In this document: in pieces, positions 59,599 through 64,000 of the stretch | Numbering within the stretch: position 1 is the stretch's first letter | Layout: every line of letters starts with the position of its first letter | Assembly: GCA_965204165.1 (NCBI GenBank) | Contig: OZ241969.1 | Coordinates: forward strand, 3,038,001 to 3,102,000 | From: VYFG01 sp965204165 | GTDB lineage: Bacteria; Pseudomonadota; Gammaproteobacteria; Arenicellales; Poriferihabitantaceae | Direction of reading: 5' to 3' | DNA: 64,000 nt | Notes under the pieces: model-generated | Told to the model about the DNA's origin: nothing | Seen by the model: only the letters and a program-made list of their open reading frames with translations | Databases searched by the model: none | Made by a program: the position numbers and the translations under genes

Positions 59599-60321
59599 TC
59601 AGCGGATGCGGACCAGGATGACCGAAACGTTATCCGGCGCTCCCGCCTTCAGGCAGGCGTCGATCAGGCCATCCGCGCAGGATTCGGGATCTTCGGACCC
59701 GTGTGCCAGGATCCCGGCAATCTCCGTATCCGCCACGACACCGCTCAGCCCGTCCGAACACAGCAGCAGGACATCACCCGCAAGCACCTCCCGATCCAGA
59801 ATGTCCGGCTCGCAGAATGGCTGGGTGCCCAACGCCTTGTCCAGCATGTGATGGCTGTAGTCCGGCACGATTCCGGCCGGGTTGCCACGCAGCAACCGGG
59901 TTGCCAGGGTGTGATCCTCGGTCAGTTGCGCCAGTTCCCCCTTGCGGAACCGGTAACACCTGGAATCCCCGATGTGTCCGATGACGACGCGTCCGCTGCA
60001 GACATGGATCGCCACCACTGTGGTGCCCATTCCTTCCATGTGTGAAAACCGCCGGCTGCTGGAATACACCTCGGCATTGGCCGCATTCACGGCTTCCAGC
60101 ATCCGGTCCGCCGCGTCCGCGGCGCCGTCGACCGCGGCCCGATCCCCGAAATGGCGGATGATTGCATCCACGGCCATCCTGCTGGCGATCTCGCCCGCCT
60201 GGTGTCCCCCCAGTCCGTCGGCCAGCACGGCGACATCGAGTTCCGGGACGATGCAGATACAGTCCTGGTTCATGCGCCGGACACTGCCTGTGTCCGTGGC
60301 TGCGGTCATGGTGTGATGCAT
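59599..60321 (-). CDS. PPM/PP2C-type serine/threonine phosphatase
   Basis: 240 residues. Metal-binding Asp residues are seen in VLADGLGGHQAGEIAS, GHIGDSRCYRF, LLLCSDGLSGVV and KAGAPDNVSVILV, the full family set. Soluble, single-domain, like PstP/Stp partners of Hanks-type kinases, though no kinase is adjacent. ATG at 60321 is used (60309 is possible). Downstream of dapD on the same strand. Confidence 0.9.
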   Translation of the reverse strand: MHHTMTAATDTGSVRRMNQDCICIVPELDVAVLADGLGGHQAGEIASRMAVDAIIRHFGDRAAVDGAADAADRMLEAVNAANAEVYSSSRRFSHMEGMGTTVVAIHVCSGRVVIGHIGDSRCYRFRKGELAQLTEDHTLATRLLRGNPAGIVPDYSHHMLDKALGTQPFCEPDILDREVLAGDVLLLCSDGLSGVVADTEIAGILAHGSEDPESCADGLIDACLKAGAPDNVSVILVRIR

Positions 60322-60359
60322 GTCTACAGCGGACCTCCGGGGACCGATCTGCCGATGAT

Positions 60360-61181
60360 TCAGATGCCCCGCAGCAGTTCGTTGAGGCCCACCTTGCCGC
60401 GGGTCCTCTCATCGACCTTCTTCACGATCACCGCGCAATACAGGCTGTGGCTGCCATCGTCCGCAGGCAGCGAACCGGAGACCACCACGGACCCGGGCGG
60501 TACCCGTCCATAACAGGTCTCGCCGGTTTCACGGTCATAAATGCGGGTGCTTTGCCCGATGTAGACACCCATCGAAACCACCGAACCCGCGCCCACGACG
60601 ACCCCCTCGACAATTTCACTGCGCGCGCCGATGAAGCAGTTGTCCTCGATGATGGTCGGGGAAGCCTGCAGCGGCTCGAGAACCCCGCCAATCCCCACCC
60701 CGCCCGAAAGGTGCACGTTTTCGCCGATCTGCGCGCAGGACCCCACGGTGGCCCAGGTATCCACCATCGTGCCCGCGCCGACCCAGGCGCCGATGTTGAC
60801 ATAACTCGGCATCAACACCACGTCCGGGGCGATATAGCAACCGCGCCGCACAAGGGCAGGGGGCACCACCCGGTAGCCCCCGGCACTGAAATCACTGTCG
60901 CCGAATTCGGCGAACTTGAGCGGGACCTTGTCGTAATAACGGGTGAAACCGCCCGGGATGACATGGTTCTCCTCGATCCGAAAAGACAGCAGCACGGCCT
61001 TCTTCAGCCACTCATTGACCCGCCAGCCATCACCGTCGGGTTCGGCCACCCGTGCCTGCCCCGAATCCAGCAAGGCCACGGCATCGTTCACCGCAGAGCG
61101 TACCTCGGTGGTGACGTTCTGGGGGTTGATCGTCGATCTTTGTTCCCAAATACCTTCAATAATATTTTCTATATCTTTCAT
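60360..61181 (-). CDS. dapD: Tetrahydrodipicolinate N-succinyltransferase
   Basis: 273 residues, as in E. coli (274). Succinylates tetrahydrodipicolinate in lysine/meso-DAP synthesis. N-terminal helical domain, then left-handed beta-helix hexapeptide repeats (CYIAPDVVLMPSYVNIGAWVGAGTMVDTWATVGSCAQIGENVHLSGG-type pattern). The start region is AT-rich and weakly matched to a ribosome binding site. Followed by the PP2C gene 38 bases on. Confidence 0.96.
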   Translation of the reverse strand: MKDIENIIEGIWEQRSTINPQNVTTEVRSAVNDAVALLDSGQARVAEPDGDGWRVNEWLKKAVLLSFRIEENHVIPGGFTRYYDKVPLKFAEFGDSDFSAGGYRVVPPALVRRGCYIAPDVVLMPSYVNIGAWVGAGTMVDTWATVGSCAQIGENVHLSGGVGIGGVLEPLQASPTIIEDNCFIGARSEIVEGVVVGAGSVVSMGVYIGQSTRIYDRETGETCYGRVPPGSVVVSGSLPADDGSHSLYCAVIVKKVDERTRGKVGLNELLRGI

Positions 61182-61637
61182 AATTAATGTTAAATTATGT
61201 TTCTGTACTTAAAACCAGCATTCTTCCCGGGCGAGCGGGACATGGATTATATGTCATCCCGGGTGCACCGCACGTTCCATCCCCATCAGGCCGGATCCGG
61301 CCGGCATGCGGCTATCCATCCTGACGGAAAGCGTCATTCCCGGAACTGGTACCGGGATACCACGGCACCTTGCGGCAACCCCAGCCGGTGCCGGCGCGGC
61401 AGTCGGGGCAGGCATTGGAAACGCACGCCAGGGAGGCAGGGGCTACCTGATCCCGATGCCGTTACGGGCGAAGTACGTTAGCTGGGGTAACCCGGACCCG
61501 GTTTTACCCATACCGGCACTGGTATTCTATTCCGGCGGCGAATCGGCTAAGCTTGATTGTCTTCGGTCGGCCTTAACAATTTTCTTGAAGTGGGACTTAG
61601 ACTCACATGAATTTCTTTCCAATGTACGGGGGATAAA
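61182..61637. other. Divergent region between dapD and the bactofilin gene
   Basis: About 456 bases, no gene supported. AT-rich next to dapD (61182-61200), GC-rich in the middle, AT-rich again before the bactofilin ATG. Overlapping short frames exist but show no protein-like sequence or ribosome binding site. Confidence 0.4.
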
Positions 61638-62090
61638 ATGGCCATATTTGATAAGTCTGAAAAACAAGCGGATTACGCATCAAACGTAACAACCATCGCA
61701 GCTGGAACCAGCATCGTCGGTAAAATAGACATCGAATGCGGCCTGCATATTGATGGCGAACTCGAAGGAGAGGTCAACTCTAAGGGCATCGTCAAGGTCG
61801 GCCAGACCGGTCTACTCAAGAGCACCCTGAAGGCCGAGAAACTGGTTGTGACCGGCCGCTTCATCGGCACCGCCGACTGCGATCAGATCGAGTTGACCTC
61901 CGGCGGAGAGGCCGAAGGGAAACTCATTTCAGCCGGATTGACCATCGATGCCAACAGTTCGTTCCAGGGAGAAAGCATCCGGCGCAAGCAAGGGGATACC
62001 ACCAAGCTCCTGGATTTTTCAGCGGAGCCCGCGGTACGCAGCGGCGGTGCTGTAGTCAAGGACAAGCCTGCGGACAAGACCACCCCCTGA
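61638..62090 (+). CDS. Bactofilin (polymer-forming cytoskeletal protein)
   Basis: 150 residues. A beta-helical core (about 15-110) of repeats such as TSIVGKIDIECGLHIDGELEGEV and KLVVTGRFIGTADCDQIELTSGG, flanked by disordered ends: a short N-terminal region and a Lys/Pro/Asp C-tail. Bactofilins assemble into non-polar filaments without nucleotide and organise wall synthesis or polarity. An M23 peptidase often neighbours this gene; none is visible here. Confidence 0.93.
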   Translation: MAIFDKSEKQADYASNVTTIAAGTSIVGKIDIECGLHIDGELEGEVNSKGIVKVGQTGLLKSTLKAEKLVVTGRFIGTADCDQIELTSGGEAEGKLISAGLTIDANSSFQGESIRRKQGDTTKLLDFSAEPAVRSGGAVVKDKPADKTTP

Positions 62091-62163
62091 ACAATCCTCG
62101 GCCGGGCCCCTGACCGGATCCGTACGCCGTCAGGCCCGTCCGCCTGCGGCGACCCGTGCCGGC

Positions 62164-63390
62164 CTATGGCACGCGCCGGTCGACCCGCAGCCGTATCGGC
62201 GCACCGCCGCGGGTAACGGTTTCCACGGATTCACTGGTAAGGTCACCGCTCTGGGCGGAAGGCGAACCTGAAAGCGCAACCCTGGCGGTGACATCGACCC
62301 GATCCTCGCCGGACAGGTTCCTGCCTTCGATCATGGCGCTGGCGTCGTCCAGCCGCACGGTCCGGGGAAGGTCGCCGATCGTGAGGCGCCTGGCCGCCAG
62401 GGGCATGGGCGGTCCGGATTTGGCCCTGGCGAAGACGAATACGGGCGTGGCGGGATCCAGGTTCTCCCGCAATTCAGGCGCGATGGAAACCTCGAGCTCA
62501 ATCAGGGCAGCCGGAAGGCCAGGGTCCCGGGTGTCCCCGGACCCGGATGAAGCCGTTTCCGTGGGATCGGCCACGAAGCCGGACGATGCGGATTCGAGCT
62601 GCTGCCGCAGCTGTCCGAGTGCCTCCGGGTTGTCTGCCAGCAGGGGTTCCAGCCGCTCCAGGTAACCCATCGCCGCGGCCCGGTCTCCGCTGGCGTTCGA
62701 GCCGAGCGCACCGATCCATAACGCGTTGACCTGGACCGGGTCCAGTTCCAGCGCACGTTCGATGCGCACCGAGATTTCGGCTGTATAACGGCCCCCGTTG
62801 CGCATCAGGCTGGCGTCCGCCCAGGCAGTCAGGATGTCCGGGTCGTCCCCCACCAGAGCATGCACCCGGGCGTAGGCTGCTTCGGCCTTGTCGAACTGGT
62901 TCATCACCATGTAGGTGCGCCCGGCAATGGCCCAGCCGTCGGCATTGCCGGGGTTTTCCGCCAGGCTCTGCTCCAGGCGCTGCAGCAGTTGCGGTATGTC
63001 CACTTCCGCATGGGACTGGGACCCGGCTTCCTGCTGGTTCAGCGGGGGAAGCGTCCAGCGGTTATCCCCGACCTTCCAGTAGATCAGTCCCGCGGCCAGG
63101 GGAACCAGCAGCAGGACCGTGACGGTGGTCCAGCGCCCGCGGGCCTGGTTCTCGCCAAGGACATAGTCCGGTCCGGACAGATCCGACAGGAGGGCGGCCT
63201 CCAGTTCCGGCGCTCCCTCCCCGGCACCGCCTTCCTCCGCATCCACTTCCGCCAGGCGTTCCCTGGCGATGACAAGGTTCTCCCGGCTCATGTCCACGCT
63301 GACGACCCGGCGCGGCCGGATGGCGCCGGGCAGGAGCAGAAGGAGGCAGAGGATCGCCAGGCCCGCACTGGCCAGGATAAACCAGGTCAT
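62164..63390 (-). CDS. ccmI: Cytochrome c maturation protein CcmI
   Basis: 408 residues from ATG at 63390. Chaperones apocytochrome c to the heme ligation complex. Two N-terminal membrane segments (WFILASAGLAILCLLLLLPG and TTVTVLLLVPLAAGLIYW) flank a cytoplasmic loop with the conserved SRENLVIARERLAEVDAE; the periplasmic part has TPR repeats (ADGWAIAGRTYMVMNQFDKAEAAY). The C-terminal ~130 residues, with VSIAPEL, match the longer gammaproteobacterial CcmI form. Overlaps ccmH by four bases. Confidence 0.92.
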   Translation of the reverse strand: MTWFILASAGLAILCLLLLLPGAIRPRRVVSVDMSRENLVIARERLAEVDAEEGGAGEGAPELEAALLSDLSGPDYVLGENQARGRWTTVTVLLLVPLAAGLIYWKVGDNRWTLPPLNQQEAGSQSHAEVDIPQLLQRLEQSLAENPGNADGWAIAGRTYMVMNQFDKAEAAYARVHALVGDDPDILTAWADASLMRNGGRYTAEISVRIERALELDPVQVNALWIGALGSNASGDRAAAMGYLERLEPLLADNPEALGQLRQQLESASSGFVADPTETASSGSGDTRDPGLPAALIELEVSIAPELRENLDPATPVFVFARAKSGPPMPLAARRLTIGDLPRTVRLDDASAMIEGRNLSGEDRVDVTARVALSGSPSAQSGDLTSESVETVTRGGAPIRLRVDRRVP

Positions 63391-63896
63391 TCCGCTGAAC
63401 CCGGGGGTTGCCGGTCCCCGTTGTCCCCCGACTCCTCCAGCAGGGCCCTGGCCCGTTTCAGGTCGTCTTCGCTGTAGCCGGTGGGCACGGCGGTCGCACG
63501 CCGCCGCCACCGCAGCATCCACCAAATCAGGATCAGGGACAGAACCAGGGGGGACATCCACAGAAACGCGGTAGCCGCGGTGAATCGGGGGCGGTAGAGC
63601 ACGAACTCGCCGTACCGGGAAACCATGTAGTCAACCACTTCCGAACGACTCTTTCCTTCCTCGACCAGCTCCCGTGTCTTGCGCCGCAGATCCTTTGCGA
63701 GGTCGGCGTTGGAGTCCGCCAGGTTCTGGTTCTGGCATACCAGGCAGCGGAGTTCCTGGATCATCTGCTGGTAAAGGGATTGCATGGCGGGGTCGGCGAA
63801 TTCCACGACCTCCACCTTGGCGGCAGCCGGCAAAGCCACGCAGAACCAGGCCGCCATGACCACGGCCGCGATCCGGCGTCTTCCCGGCCCGTTCAA
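63387..63896 (-). CDS. ccmH: Cytochrome c maturation protein CcmH
   Basis: 169 residues from a TTG at 63896 that overlaps the ccmG stop (TTGA). Signal peptide (VVMAAWFCVALPAAA), the redox motif LRCLVCQNQ that reduces the apocytochrome heme-binding Cys pair, and a C-terminal membrane anchor (TAFLWMSPLVLSLILIWWMLRW). ccmH and ccmI are separate genes here, unlike the fused E. coli form. Confidence 0.93.
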   Translation of the reverse strand: MNGPGRRRIAAVVMAAWFCVALPAAAKVEVVEFADPAMQSLYQQMIQELRCLVCQNQNLADSNADLAKDLRRKTRELVEEGKSRSEVVDYMVSRYGEFVLYRPRFTAATAFLWMSPLVLSLILIWWMLRWRRRATAVPTGYSEDDLKRARALLEESGDNGDRQPPGSAE

Positions 63897-64000
63897 TTGA
63901 CTCCTTCCCGCAACTGCCGGATCACCGGCAACAGGATCTCCATCGCATCCGTCTCGCTCACCGGGCCGACATGCTTGTAGCGGATATGACCGGTTCGATC
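63893..64000 (-). CDS. ccmG: C-terminal end of CcmG/DsbE thioredoxin-like protein (partial)
   Basis: Only the last 35 codons are in the window, ending at a TGA (63895-63893). The sequence GHIRYKHVGPVSETD and LLPVIRQLREG matches the end of CcmG/DsbE, which reduces apocytochrome cysteines. The rest lies beyond base 64000. Assignment also rests on the position directly before ccmH. Confidence 0.8.
   Translation of the reverse strand, partial: DRTGHIRYKHVGPVSETDAMEILLPVIRQLREGVN

Noticed and set aside
62096..62145. Terminator between bactofilin and ccmI
   Set aside because: A bulged stem can be drawn (GGGCCCCTGAC with GTCAGGCCC) but it has a 14-base loop and no T-run.
1..64000. CRISPR array, insertion sequence, prophage, tRNA or rRNA genes
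   Set aside because: Looked for regularly spaced repeats, transposase motifs, integrase motifs and cloverleaf-like segments by eye; none was found. A tRNAscan and IS search would confirm.

Overview
The window is one contiguous stretch of a GC-rich proteobacterial chromosome, most probably from a gammaproteobacterium. The evidence is gene content and order: lepA-lepB-rnc-era-recO; rpsF-rpsR-rplI-dnaB-alr-radA; a homodimeric-E1 pyruvate dehydrogenase operon whose E3 carries its own lipoyl domain; a PhoP/PhoQ-like pair; HtpX; class I fumarase; system-I cytochrome c maturation genes. Two dioxygenases, a RidA protein, an enolase-superfamily enzyme and an old-yellow-enzyme/Fe-S N-demethylase-like protein suggest growth on methylated or branched organic compounds. 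Assignment below class is not supported by what I can see. I saw no rRNA, tRNA, CRISPR array, insertion sequence or prophage.

Layout. 1-3.9 kb: the 3' part of a repeat-rich autotransporter and a TbpB-like surface lipoprotein. 4-7.4 kb (minus): fumarase and a DUF349 protein, translationally coupled. 7.5-9.9 kb: a multi-LysM lytic transglycosylase. 10-11.5 kb: a Fic-domain protein with a substituted catalytic motif behind an AT-rich promoter that carries a roughly 20-bp-spaced operator-like array. 11.8-18.5 kb: rhodanese, truD, pyrF, an FMN-dependent 2-hydroxyacid dehydrogenase, an AEC transporter, peroxiredoxin and HtpX. 19-21.9 kb: a FecCDE-type ABC importer whose promoter contains a Zur-box-like palindrome, so it is predicted to respond to zinc. 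22-29.4 kb: an accessory catabolic region (PhyH dioxygenase, RidA, enolase superfamily, ABM-like protein, OYE-type flavoenzyme, SDR). 29.7-34.8 kb: a Gfo/Idh oxidoreductase, AlaX editing protein, MobA and PEP carboxylase. 35-40.3 kb: lepA, lepB, rnc, era, recO. 40.3-46.1 kb (minus): aceE-aceF-lpdA, preceded by a 24-bp palindrome. 46.3-49.2 kb (minus): an orphan HTH protein, a SAM methyltransferase and a gamma-butyrobetaine-hydroxylase-like dioxygenase. 49.8-55.6 kb: the ribosomal protein/replication/repair block. 55.7-59.6 kb: FKBP, a glycine-zipper protein, a small exported protein and the two-component pair. 59.6-64 kb: PP2C phosphatase, dapD, bactofilin and ccmI-ccmH-ccmG.

Most of the window is housekeeping. 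The observations most worth following are the Zur-like operator on the ABC operon, the operator array and probable leaderless promoter of the modified-motif Fic gene, the palindrome in front of aceE, the acidic low-complexity tails on both bS6 and bL9, the compositional mosaic of the autotransporter, and the uncharacterised catabolic cluster at 22.9-29.4 kb. All functional statements rest on motif reading and family memory; no database search was possible.
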